From the NCBI GenBank assembly GCA_030248195.1, contig JASAND010015622.1, positions 1-64,000 on the forward strand: a stretch of DNA of 64,000 bases, read 5' to 3'. The DNA is from Trissonchulus latispiculum. Its lineage: Eukaryota; Nematoda; Enoplea; Enoplida; Ironidae. The translations under genes and the position numbers were made by a program. The notes beneath the pieces were generated by a model. It saw nothing but the letters and a program-made list of their open reading frames with translations, was not told where the DNA came from and made no database searches. The stretch's first letter is position 1, and each line of letters opens with the position of its first letter. Below, in pieces: positions 34,965-46,200 of the stretch.

Positions 34965-37082
34965 ATGGAGATATACGACATAGGGCAATGGTTTAATGCA
35001 GCATCCTTTGTTGTAGCTGGTGCTCTGGCCATCCTTGGAAGCTTGCTTATCATTTTGACGATTGTAAGGAATAAGCCACTGCATACAAAGGATTTTAGTC
35101 TCCTGGCTGGGCTTGCTGGTAAAATGTTATTTACATATTATTCGAGTAATCCAAAGAACTGAAACTTTTAGTTTCAATTTTATTATTCCTTAAGGTAACA
35201 CTGTTACTGTTGCTTAAATTTAGTCTGGAATTCCACATAAGAAGTCACTAATTGTATTATTGCTTGTTATTATTGTTGTTTATTATTATTATAGTTGCTG
35301 ATTTAATGGTCGGAGTTGGTCATGTTGGTCATGGAGCTAATGGCATGCAGTTCCTCTATCGATTACACTATTCGATTGAAGCTACCCACAACATTATGGT
35401 TGCCCACTGCCTGTCTTATGTGTGGCCAGTAATATACAACTTTAGTACACAGATTTCAATAACAATGGTAGCAGCGTTGTCAATCGACAGATTATTGGCA
35501 GTACCTATTGTTTTATCGATCCTATGCCAAATCCGGTACCAAATATGTTGCGTGGCTTTTAGCTGGAAGCTACGGACTTTGCACCATTTCATTTGCATAT
35601 AGCACTTCATTGGCAGTTTATAGCCGCCTGGATGTTCAGATTAATGGCAGATGCATCAGTGCTACGATATTCTCAATGAAATACTTTATATTCAGAAATG
35701 CTGCTCAAGTTTTTCTAGGTTTGGTTAGCTTTATAAATTATATTATAATAATGTGCAAAGTGTTTTACGAACGTTCAAGAACACTGAAATCGAATAAATT
35801 TTCAAAAAAATCATTTTTGACGGGAAAGTTTGAGAGAGAACTGCAGGTTAGAGATGAGATCAGGGCCGAGAAAGCCCGGCCCGGCCCAGCCCGGCCCGGC
35901 CCGACGGGCCGGGCCGGGCCGCGCACACCTGATGTCCAGTCAGGGCCGGGCCGGGCCGGGCCTGAGAAAAATATTAGTACGGGCCGGGCTGGGCCGCGCA
36001 GCTCCCAACGGAAAAAGCCCGGCCCGGCCCGGCCCTGTCCGGCCCTGCCAAGCCCTGACGTTTTTTACATATTAATCTATTGCACGTGTGTACACTTTCC
36101 AACTCTAATAATTGTCTTTGCCTTCCTGACTTCAAATTTCTTGCTTTCTTTGCACCAAATAAGACTGCATGTGCCAAATATGGCTTGAGTTGGTTACGGT
36201 TTTTCGAAATTTGAGTTGATAATTAGTGCCTGTTTGTGTTTGTTTATGTCTGCTTTTGAGTAACAAAAATTCAACCTACTATGTATTTATTTTAAACTAA
36301 CTAAAACATTAAACCACTTCGGTAATTCGACCATCAGGGCTAATTTAGTCCTCCGATTTATTATCCTCTTGACTAATTTCCTTAGTAAGGTGGAATTCTG
36401 AAATATTCGTGATGCATAACTGATTTGAGAGAACATGCACGTTTGGTCCCGAAAATAAGATAGTGAGGCTGAACACATGATTGTACACGTCTCAAAACGC
36501 CATAGAAGAAGTTTTTTAAAAAATCAGGGCTTTTTAGGGCCGGGCCGGGCCGCGCAGACCTAAACGGCACTCAGGGCCGGGCCGGGCCAGGGCCTGAAAT
36601 TTTTGACACAGGGCCGGGCCGGGCCGGGCAGACCTAAAATTTGAACAGGGCCGGGCCGGGCCGGGCCTGAAAATTCGGCCCTGATCTCATCTCTACTGCA
36701 GGTTACCAAAACATCACTCATTGTGATTGGAACCACGGTAATGTTTGTAACTGTCCCTGCCATATTGCAACTCATTGGAATTAAGTTTACAGACGGACAT
36801 TACCTACGAGAATCAATCAGATGGACTGCCTTTTTGATTCCATTGAATTCTAGTCTAAACATTGTTATTTATGCTAAACGCTACAAATCTTTCGAAGCTG
36901 CACTGATAAAATTGATAAGATGGGAAGCAGTTTCAGGGTCTGACACGCATGTGGTAAAATTTGGTGGAAGAAATGTCACTGGGAAAGCAAGTACGTCTAG
37001 CAAGCCTAGTAGCAAGCACATCGTCACTGTTGACACTGGAGTAATAAAAACTAATACGGTTGTTAATCACAGGAGGTGTTAG
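34965..37082 (+). pseudogene. GPCR copy C, class A receptor with hAT insertion and frameshift
   Basis: Best preserved receptor. Exon 1 is 34965-35118 (MEIYDIGQWFNAASFVVAGA then TM1; donor GTAAAA). Exon 2 begins at 35295 after TATTATAG; phase 1 joins GLA to VADLMVGVGHVGHG, the usual LAVADL of TM2. Then TM3 (ISITMVAALSIDRLLAV), TM4 (YVAWLLAGSYGLCTISFAY), TM5 (IIIMCKVFYERSR), TM6 (KTSLIVIGTTVMFVTVPAIL) and TM7 (PLNSSLNIVIYAKRYKSF), and a cytoplasmic tail to the stop at 37080-37082. Two lesions: one extra C near 35504 (after RLLAV) shifts the frame, and an 847-bp element sits at 35849-36695 between GKFEREL and VTKTSLI. Copy A is uninterrupted at that point. Otherwise the frame is intact, so loss looks recent. 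Ligand unknown. Confidence 0.85.
35849..36695. mobile_element. hAT-like non-autonomous element in GPCR exon
   Basis: Ends are TAGAGATGAGATCAGGGCCG and CGGCCCTGATCTCATCTCTA, a terminal inverted repeat fitting the hAT end pattern (YARNG). The 8-bp target CTGCAGGT is repeated at 35841-35848 and 36696-36703, as expected for hAT. Subterminal regions (35866-36050, 36530-36675) are packed with GGCCGGGCC/GGCCCGGCC runs in both orientations. The middle is AT-rich and has no transposase. The paralogous site in copy A (GGAATTGCAAGTTACC near 21014) is empty, which independently proves insertion. Confidence 0.92.
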
Positions 37083-39140
37083 ACAGATAAATTTGAATCT
37101 AGATTTTTCACTTTTACAGCATGAAAGGGTGTTGTTGTCTGTCAGAGGGATTGAGAGGTGCTGGGAGGGTTGTTCTATTAATGATAATTAAAATTGCTTG
37201 AAGAAGTGAACACAGTGGTGTTGTATTTCGGGTTACAATAGTGCTATTTGTCAGATTGATTAAGTTCTTTGTTTGCTTACTGGAGACTGCCAAGTTTATC
37301 GTGTTTTTTTTCTGTGAAACAATGCATATATGTAAACAAGGGTGCTACAATCGTTGAGCTCCTGTATAGAGACTTGTCGATTGTCATAAAACAATATCTA
37401 GGTTCTTGTATAGAATTAGATTAGAGTACATAAATTGTTTGCTTAGACAACTTAATTCTATTCAAAAATTGTTATTTTACGACATAGATACGACAAAAAT
37501 AACTTAAATTTCGGCGATTAATTTATGTTTTTGCTAAGAGTTCGCAGAAAATCAAAATGCACACTTTATCGCAGAAAATCGGGGGAGGGGGCTGTTCGTG
37601 TTTTGAAATTCTACGGCCAACCGGCTTTTGTGGAATTTTAATACACCATTTCTCAATAATTGTCTTAGGTCATTTCCTTGAAATATTAAACGGAACGGAT
37701 TAAAGTTGATTCACATAAGATAAGCAGGATCTATGATTAGACGGATGCAATTTTAATCCAGCTAGCTAAAGCAACTCTCCTACAGCTACACGTATTAAAC
37801 TAATAAAAAACTATAAAGATTTTGAAATTTTCTAAACGCAGTTTGTTTGTTAGAAGATTAAATATATTTAAACGACCTCTTATATTAAAACTGAACAGAT
37901 TAAGTTAGTTAATTGCAATTTATTAATCCGTTTAATCCAAGATTAAAAAATCCACGTTTTGCGCCAATCATCGGTTTTCGATTAATGTATTTTTATATTA
38001 TGTACTTTTGTACTGTTGAGATGTTGTTCATACCTCTTTTTCATGAATACAAGTTAGCCAAGTGAAAATTACAAGTTTCACTTGCCAAAACTATAAGTTT
38101 TATATGTCATTTTAGGTTGGCTAAAAAACAGAAAATATTACAGGTTTTTAGTATTTTCTACAGGAAACGCTTGTAGTTTTTGATAAGCCGGTAGGAACTT
38201 CAAAAGTTACTCTTGTGGAAAATACAAGAACCTCCGCTAGTTGCTGACCGCACAGGAGCACTTTTGTAGAAAGCTACAAGAATTCCTGTAATTTCTACAA
38301 GATTCTTGTTATAAGTGTGATCTCAGATGATGTATAATTAAAAGTACTTAAGCTCCCCTTTACGTGCACAAATCGCTGCAGAAAGTGCAAGATTGCCTAA
38401 GTTTATTCAAACTTTCAAAACATACAAAAACCTAAGCTTCGGTGAAAAACTGAAATTTGAGTTCTGGAATTGTACGTTGAAAATTTTGCCCAGTTATTAT
38501 TCAAGTGCTCTACAACTTTGCTTTTAGACATAAGCTTCTAGTTTTTATCGTTTTTGAGCAGTAGATTTTCGAAGAATTTTCGTTCGAAAATTGGTTGTTT
38601 TAACACGATCTTGCTGAAAACAGGTTTTGTCGAATTGGTATCACTGTACGCCACAAACATAGATACGTTTATAGTAAAATTAAAGAGCGTCGAAAGATGT
38701 ACAAATTGTGTTATTTAGAGCCCTGTACACAGAATTTATCAAAAATTCTGGTCAAATAACTGATTTTGCCAAATAGCTACCAAATGTTTTTGACCGAAGA
38801 TTGCTCCACAGCCAAAGCGTGGATCTGAAAGATATTTTGCACACTATATCTTTGGGCAATTTGCCCGGGGCCGGTTTTTAGTTTTCGCTATATCAGCCTC
38901 CAATCAAGAACAACGAGTTTTCACAATTGGATAACATGTGAATTTGTGGAAAATACTCAATTTCTGCATACTGAAACGATATTTTAACATAATCAAAAAA
39001 CCGTCCCTGGCAAAGTATCTCAGAAACACATTGGGTATGACCATTTTTTTGCATAAAAGTTTATCATCACTCTGAAATTTAATCTGGTGGGTGCAGAGGG
39101 AAGCTGCGAACTGCACCATGTTCGAAAGCTATGCTCTCTT
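37083..39140. other. Non-coding stretch after GPCR C
   Basis: No supported gene. AT-rich, with short repeated phrases CTACAAG/CTTGTAG between 38090 and 38310. Confidence 0.35.
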
Positions 39141-39157
39141 TGTATTACTGTAGTCTT

Positions 39158-39275
39158 GTTCTTATGTTTATAATTCACTGTCGTGTTGGAATCATTATGT
39201 TTAGTTAAGTTTTGTTCTTGCGTTTGTAGTTCATTGTCGTGTTGGAATGATTGTGTTTTGTTAAGTTTTGTCTAC
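39158..39275. repeat. About 60 bp direct tandem duplication
   Basis: The phrase TTGTTCTTATGTTTATAATTCA..TGTCGTGTTGGAATC..TTAGTTAAG recurs immediately as TTGTTCTTGCGTTTGTAGTTCA..TGTCGTGTTGGAATG..TTTGTTAAG. Two diverged copies in tandem. Confidence 0.7.
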
Positions 39276-39397
39276 TTTCAAGAGTTGGCGATGTTTAGAT
39301 CAGTTTTAAACGCGTTACAATGTAATCTTGCGCCTGCTATAAGCTTCATAAGCTTCTTTTGCAAAATAAAGAGTGCCGTCGCGTTGCTAAAAGAACG

Positions 39398-39462
39398 TAA
39401 TGATAAGAGTATGACACTAAGCACTGTCTATATTATCAGGGTAAAACCTATGCACTGAAAAC
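39398..39462. repeat. Half-element related to the CAAGAG foldback group
   Basis: ATGATAAGAGTATGACACTA, then CACTGTCTATATTATCAGGGTAAAA.CTATGC, resembles the arm of the element at 26568 (ATAAGAGTATGCCACTAGGC, CACTCTATGTTATCAGAGCA). Only one arm is visible and the CAAGAG terminus is not clear. Confidence 0.45.
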
Positions 39463-39745
39463 AACCGCAGTTAGTGGCTCGGCTATCGTTGTTATACCCG
39501 TTCTAATAGTGATGATAAGAGGAGGAGGGGATTTAATTTCATAAAATTAGATTTAATTTAATTCCCGGACCTATGTATGTATCTATTGTAGAGAATTTAG
39601 GAGTAGACCCCCACAAACTGGCGGAAGTAGCATCTGTGAAATCATAAGATAAAATTGCCAAAATTAAGGAAAAACTGAAAATTGTCATACGAAAACGTTT
39701 GGGTGACTTCTTTCAGATGTGTTCTACAAAATTCCGAAGCGTTGT

Positions 39746-40035
39746 TGTAAGGGAAGCAGGCATAGGAAAGATTGATAAGCCTAATATGGGAATTCAGCTG
39801 ATGGCCCTGTGGTGTAGCGGGTTAGCACGTCTGTCCCGGGATCAGAAGTGCCGTGGTTCGAACCTCGGCTGGGCCAATTCTTTACTTTCAATGGTGAGTA
39901 AAAAATTGTACCTCCCTCTTCCCTTCTCTCTCCTAGGTATGGTTTGTGGGTACAACGGTGCCTAGCCCCCCCCCGTTCGGGCCTGTCCTAGACAGGTTTC
40001 CTTCTTGGCCCACCAGCCCTGATAGAAGTGCTACA
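39746..40035 (+). mobile_element. Solo LTR of the tRNA-bearing TRIM family
   Basis: A 290-bp sequence starting TGTAAGGGAAGCAGGCATAG and ending GATAGAAGTGCTACA, colinear with the LTRs at 29300 and 57760 but in the opposite orientation. TTGT precedes and TTGC follows it, a 4-bp duplication with one mismatch. The tRNA-like part (39810-39880; B box GGTTCGAACC) has a changed anticodon region, CTGTCCCGGGATCAG, unlike the CTA/CTG copies. A solo LTR implies LTR-LTR recombination and supports the LTR interpretation over a simple SINE. Confidence 0.75.
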
Positions 40036-40269
40036 TTGCTAAGATTTTGAATTTTTTAAATGGTAGGCTACGCTGGATCTGATGTTAATCTAATTAACAA
40101 GCACAGCTTAATTAGACCAATAGATTTGGTAAAAAAATTCGTGGGCTGGCATCTGCCTATTCTGACAAATCACCATCCCTCTGCTTCATCCCAGGCTTGG
40201 GATTATTTTGAATTAAAGATTATTCAAGAGATATTAGGCTTTCTCCTCAAGCGGAAAGATAAATGTTAA

Positions 40270-42530
40270 TTTGATGCCAACATTCAAGGCACCATCTAAT
40301 CGGCGGCACATTTTTTGAATCTTTTTGTGTTTTAGGGTTGTCCTAGAAGGGTAACTAGGTAGGTAGTTTTTGGTGAAAATAAGCGAATCACCTTTACTAA
40401 ACGAATCGTGGGACGATTAAAGGAATGGCTAATTAGATCCGAATTTTCACAAGATAGGTGTAATTTTAGTACTCAGAAGGCTTAAATTTCCTCCATTACC
40501 GCCTGCAAATGACATTACTTAGTGTCAAGCTGGTTCATTCAAGACACAGAATTTTCAGGGCAGTGGTTAGTGGGGGGGGGCAGTTTTCTGAAGCTCGATA
40601 ACTTTTGAACGGGAAGGAACGAGAATTCGAAAATTAGAGGTCCCATTTACCGATCGAACTCACAACCTTTGAATAGATAGACTTTCTGCCTACTGAAAGC
40701 GTGGTTCACACTGGTGTGCTTTGTGCTTTGTGCTTTGTGCTTTGACAGTTTCCCCACACACATTGTTTATGTGCATGCTAATTGAACCCGTCTTAAAATA
40801 GCAGTCTTATTATCAGTTAGGCAGGTGGTAATTTGACCAGACATGAGGTTACTTTTTGCCCTTCCAGAGAGCAGAATTGAGCTGAAAGGGATCTGGTTTT
40901 ATTCGTTAAGATTAAGATTTAAGATTAAGATTATTATTAAGAGTTTTTAGGAAGATTTGGTCTATTACCAGAAGAGCAAACGTTAACATTCGTGGACAGA
41001 ATATTCAAAATTTACTTATATAGGGAGCATAGTGATGATAACTTATTGTATTTTAATTAATTTGTTACCTAATTAGTAATCTGATAACTCGGTGTTTGCC
41101 TACGTACTCGATGCTAACTCAGACATTTTTGCAAGATCATAACATAAAAGAACTTCCAGAGAACATCGTGCTCAACATTACCTATTATACCTAGATGAGT
41201 TTTCGTCCTATTTTCTAAACTCGAAAACCTCTTTATTTTCTGTCTGAATGACAAGTTAAATTCAACCAATACTAGGGTACACAAAATTATCAGGTATAAT
41301 AATCATTTTCGATTAGACCTTGAAGGTAGGTGGTAGGTTTTTATTTCGTACTTCTCGTGGCAATAACGTCACAACCCCATGAACAATCAGAGGCCTGTAA
41401 TTATCAAAATTAGGGGAAAAGAACTGCATAGATGGCACAAGATTTTAGGATCTTGGCAATTTTCCAGAACATCACTTCTTTCAAAATTTACTGTATTTGC
41501 GTACTTGGCAAAGACTTAAATTCACAGGTATCTCTTTATCTACCTCTGAAAATTGATTGTACATGGGGGAGTTTATTGGAGTTCCCCCCCCCCATTTGGG
41601 GCAAATGCTAGGGTTGCGCTTTCTGTTCGTATATATTCAATATTAATATATAAATTTATTGAATAAATGTCGTAAATTTTGAAAAAGTTCCAAATTTTGA
41701 CAAGTTGACATTATTAAATCAAATTAGTAGATATATGCTTTTGAAACCTCAAACGAAGATTTTAACAAGCAAACAGATAAACTATTGTATTCCAAATATT
41801 AACAAAAACAAATATGTAACTTAAGCTGGCGCTAATAAGCCACCAGCCAGCACAGTTCTCAAGGTCAAGACAAATTTTAAGTATGTTTGAAAATAAATAT
41901 TTAAAAGGTATCAACGTACAACATCACATTAAAGAGAAACGTATGCTACAAGCCAAGAAATATCCATATGTACAGCAGAAAATATAAAATAAATTTGATA
42001 TATGTACTAATCAAATCGTCTCCCCGTCGGTCTCGGCTCGGCGGGGTTCTTAGCGGGACCAGGTCGGGGCTGGGCAACCCTAGTCAAGCTCGACTCAACT
42101 CGACACGGTCAAACAAACGTAGGCAAATTCGTTTGTTGCTAAAATTTCCCGAAGGAAACCGAAAAGTCGGGAGTTTTTTAATTTTCATTTTGTACTCCCG
42201 ATTAGCCATGTCCAAATATTTGCTGCAACAGTTAGGTTCAGCACAATCTTACAGTGAGCTGCTAAAACAGTCTGAACTTATCGTTTGGGACATTTTTATG
42301 TCCGAAAGACCGCCAAATTAGTGCTTACTCTACGCTATGATCAATTGTGTTCCGTTTCTGGCTGCCTAAGACTACCCTAATCTGTCGGTCTATGAGAAGG
42401 TCTGCATTATTTACAGTTTTTTGAGAACGAACAGCGGTTGTTACTGGTTACACATCCATCATTTACAAAAAGTATAACTGTCTAAATTGAGCCGAAGTCA
42501 GGAACAAGTGACAGCTGTCAAATCTACTGC
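40270..42530. other. Non-coding stretch with simple repeats
   Basis: Contains GTGCTTT tandem units (40720-40745), TTAAGATTAAGA units (40912-40940) and homopolymer C-runs (41586). No frame shows a domain; the 117-codon frame at 41968-42321 has no recognisable motif. Confidence 0.35.
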
Positions 42531-42534
42531 TATT

Positions 42535-42725
42535 AGGCTTAGGCTTAGGCTTAATCAATGTTCTCAGGACCTTTTCCTGAGAGTAGAGTAGAGCCGAGTT
42601 AAAATTAACTCTACCAACCCTGTTAGCTCCATTCGAGCTTGACTTCTCAACCTTTAACTTTCGTTTGATGATTGAGTTAAATTTAACTCGTTGAACTCCG
42701 ATTAACATTTGTTAAAAGAGCCTAA
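42535..42725. repeat. GTTAAA-type MITE-like copy
   Basis: AGGACCTTTTCCTGAGAGTA..GAGTTAAAATTAACTC on the left and GAGTTAAATTTAACTCG..TGTTAAAAGAGCC on the right form an imperfect inverted pair with the vocabulary of 48518-48665. A short GGCTTA triplet repeat is adjacent (42534-42552). Confidence 0.5.
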
Positions 42726-43257
42726 TGGTGATTTCACAGTTCTGGCCGCAAACAGGCACGCGTAGGCGTCCCTGCTACTGCATATTACATTCGGCGTCGT
42801 AGACACGCGTCTTTGAGCGCTTACTACCATCAAATCACCTTTAAAGGCTGCGATACTTTGACGCAGACTCAAGATCTTGCTTTGGATCTTTTAAGAGCAG
42901 AGCAGATTAGATGGCTGAAAGTTATCTCTAGTCTCCACATTTCTATCTACAGTTGCAGGAGCAGTCAATTAGATTGCAGAAACGTCTATAGCTTTCCGGT
43001 TAGAGAGATACGGCAGTGAAAGTCTATGCAGTTATTTTTTCTCAAAATTTGTCTTACAACTGTAGGGAATATATGTTGTTATTGCGCCATTTGCCCGTCC
43101 GAGCTTAGCGCAGTGGGCCCGGGGGGCCCCACCATGGTCCCAGGGGGGGGGTGGTTCCAAAGTGGCAGGGATAGGTGTCGGTTAATGGTTAGTTTGGATA
43201 AAACAGTTAGTGGCGTCGGACTGTTAAAAGCCGGGGAAACCGGTGAGATCAGGGGTG

Positions 43258-46200
43258 TTACACCATCCGCCGGGCGCAGGCCTCCTGATGGCGTCTCGCC
43301 TGCGAGACGAATCTGTCCCTCCGGCCACAGCGAGGACAGGTGAGAGGAACCGCGCCGCAAGAGTTTTCGTGCCGAGCCCAGCCATCTCGGCGCCCAAATC
43401 CACGGCCACATCTCCCACATGTGAATGAGAGCCCGCACCTGTTGTCGTGGCGGACCCAGTTCTTCTTAGATGTGGAATTTCCACATTTGCTACAGATGAC
43501 CCGTCCAGGATCGTTTGGGTCTGGGCGGTTCCCGGACTGTCCCCCGGCCCCACGGGGGGGACCTTCGGGCTCCGGCTGGGGGACGGTCTCCGATTCCCGC
43601 TGTTCTCCATGGGTGGCGCTGATATGGCGGGAGATCGTGGTATGGGATCGTCTGGAGAGGCCACAGATTTTGCATTGGTAGATCCTGGTGGCTTCTCTCT
43701 CAATGACCCGGAACAGCGCTCCGCCGTCGGCGACTGCCGGAAGGTCCGGGGGTCCCCGGGGCCCCGGGGCAGGATGCGGTTCCCCATCAGCGTTATTTGG
43801 CTGCTCCTCAGGACTCGTTCGTGGTTTTAACTTACAGTACCTACCCACGTGGATTTTCATTCCCTTCTCCGAGGCAAAACTCTTGTGGCAATGGGGGCAG
43901 GGACAGGAATCGGAAGACGCAGCAGAGGCAGTATGGCAGCGTCCAAGATGTCGGTCCAGCAGCAGCTGGGAGTCGAAGCCTTCTCCGCAGTTAGGTTCCG
44001 GGCATGCGAACGGACATCCAGGTTGCCTCAGAGTTGCCGAGAGGCCTCGAACGGCGGCGCGCCAATGGTCTCGGTCTTGTGACTGCAGGGGCCAGGAGGA
44101 GGGGCTTATCCCCGGCAGCGCCCTGGCCACGTCGGAGTACCAACCCATGATTTTCTTCCGGTCTCCTTGGCGCTGCGCCTGGTGGACCCGATCTGCCGCA
44201 TGTCCGAACGCCAGCCGAAAGGGGATCCTGGTGCTTGGCATTCTAGCCAGATGACCCATGAACCCAGCTGCCCTCTTCCTAACCAGATCCCTGACATCAG
44301 GGACTCCGAACTCTTTCCACAGGTCAGACTGGCGTACGTGGAGGCGTAGTCCCTTGATTGACTTCAGGCAGGAGTACCAGAAATGCTTGAGGGCCTTCAT
44401 CTGTCGACCGTCCACGGTCTTCGACTCGATTCCGTACAAGAGTACGGAGGCGATGCAGACCTGGAAGATACGTCCCTTGGTCCTGTCAGAGAGCCCGGAG
44501 CGCCAGACTCCCCTGAGCTTACCAAAAGCCGCGGAAGCTCTGCTGATCCGGCGCTGGGTGTCGGCGACGCAGCCGAATAGAGAGTCCCTGTCCACTCCGA
44601 TTATTGATCCCAGGTAGCAGAATTCCTGGGTTCGCTTGATCTCGGTTCCTCGAAGCTCCAGGAGGAGCCCATCCTCCGCCGCAGGGGCATCCATCCGTTC
44701 GGTTTTCGTCAGGCTGATCTCTCCTCCGAAGCGTCTGACGCACTCATCCAGAATCTCCGTGCATCGGCGGAAGGAGGTCCCACTGCGGCAGAGGATGGCT
44801 GTGTCGTCCGCGTATTCCAAATCGGTGATGATGCAGACATTATTGGACTTCAGCTGGCGTTGCTTGGCGATAGTGCGGACTTTCAGGTCCCGCTTGAATT
44901 GGACTTTGACGCCGAAATCCGGCACCTCCTCCGCACACCGGGATCGCCACAGGCTCATCACGAAGGAGAAATAGAAGTTCCACAGGGTTGGACCACAGCA
45001 GCAGCCCTGGCGTACCCCAGTGGAGATAGGGAATCGCGCGCCCAATTCCCCCTGGAATAGGACCTGGGCACCGAATCCATCATGGAAGGATCTGACCAGC
45101 GAGATCACGTTGCCAGGTACCCCGCACCGCTCCAGCAGCGACCAGATCAGGCTTCTATCACAGGAATCGAAAGCCTTCTTCAGATCGACGAATAGGATGT
45201 ACAGCCGGTCATCCCGATCTCCATCGGCCGCCAGAGTAACGCCAAAGTCCTCCATCAGTCTCCTGAGGGCAAAGATGCAGTCAACAGTTCCCCTGTCCGG
45301 CCGGAACCCGTGCTGCTCCTCGCCCCACACTTCTTCTCCGACTGCCTGAAGGCGCCAGTTGAGGACGTTGACTGCTTTGGAGAGCACTTCCAAGAGGACG
45401 ATTCCGCGCCAGTTGTCTAGGTCGGAGAAGTTGCCCTTGTTCTTGTATAGGGCAACTAGAACAGCGTCCAGCCACCCGACCGGAAGAGCAGGAACATCTC
45501 CTCCATTGTCCCATAGATCCAGTAGCGCCTCATGTAGGATTTCGGTGACTGCTGGCAGGTCTTTGATACATTCAGCTGGCACTCCAGATAAGCCCTCGGA
45601 TTTCACGTTCTTCAGTCGCTGGATGGCCTTCTGTACCTCCTCCAGTGAAGGTGGACTCCAATCCACAGAGTTCTCAAATCGTAGCAGGTCCTGCAAGACG
45701 GACCAGTCGACTTGTCGCGTGATGTTGAGGATCCTTCCGAAGTGGTCACTGAGACCCTCCAGGTGAAGGGCACCACTGGCGCGTGGCCTGAACCGATGTC
45801 CACCGGATGGGAATTCCTTGGCCAGCTCAGCGATCCGGAGATAGAAATCCCGGGAGCTACCATTTCTCCAGCTGCGTTCGATGGCATCAGCTTTCTCCAG
45901 GAACCATTGTTCTTCCATCTCGCGGAAGCGCCGTCGGATCCGGTGGGTAGTCTCCCAATACCGTCGCCGGGATCTTGCAGAGGGCCTGGATTGGTAGAGC
46001 CGGAATTCTTCCTGTTTCTCCAGCGCTAGCCGTTTGATTTCGGGTAGATTTTCGGCCATCCACGATTTTTGGGGGCCAGGTCTGATTCCAATTTCCTCGA
46101 CTGCAGTTTCGCGGATGATCTCCGTGAGTCGGCCCAGATCAGGGGCCTCCTCCCGGATCCGTTGGGTGGCAGCTTGCAGGTATCTTTCATCATCAGCAGG

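Noticed and set aside
35830..36188. Pro/Gly/Arg-rich C-terminal extension of the GPCR
   Set aside because: It is read-through into the GGCCCGGCC arrays of the inserted element.
35840..36704. 10-bp duplication (ACTGCAGGTT) indicating a Mutator-type element
   Set aside because: Placing the ends at TAGAG/CTCTA gives a hAT-type terminus with an 8-bp duplication; the extra two bases are then part of the element ends or chance.
42534..42552. TTAGGC-like telomeric repeat
   Set aside because: Only about three units, inside a MITE-like repeat; no array.
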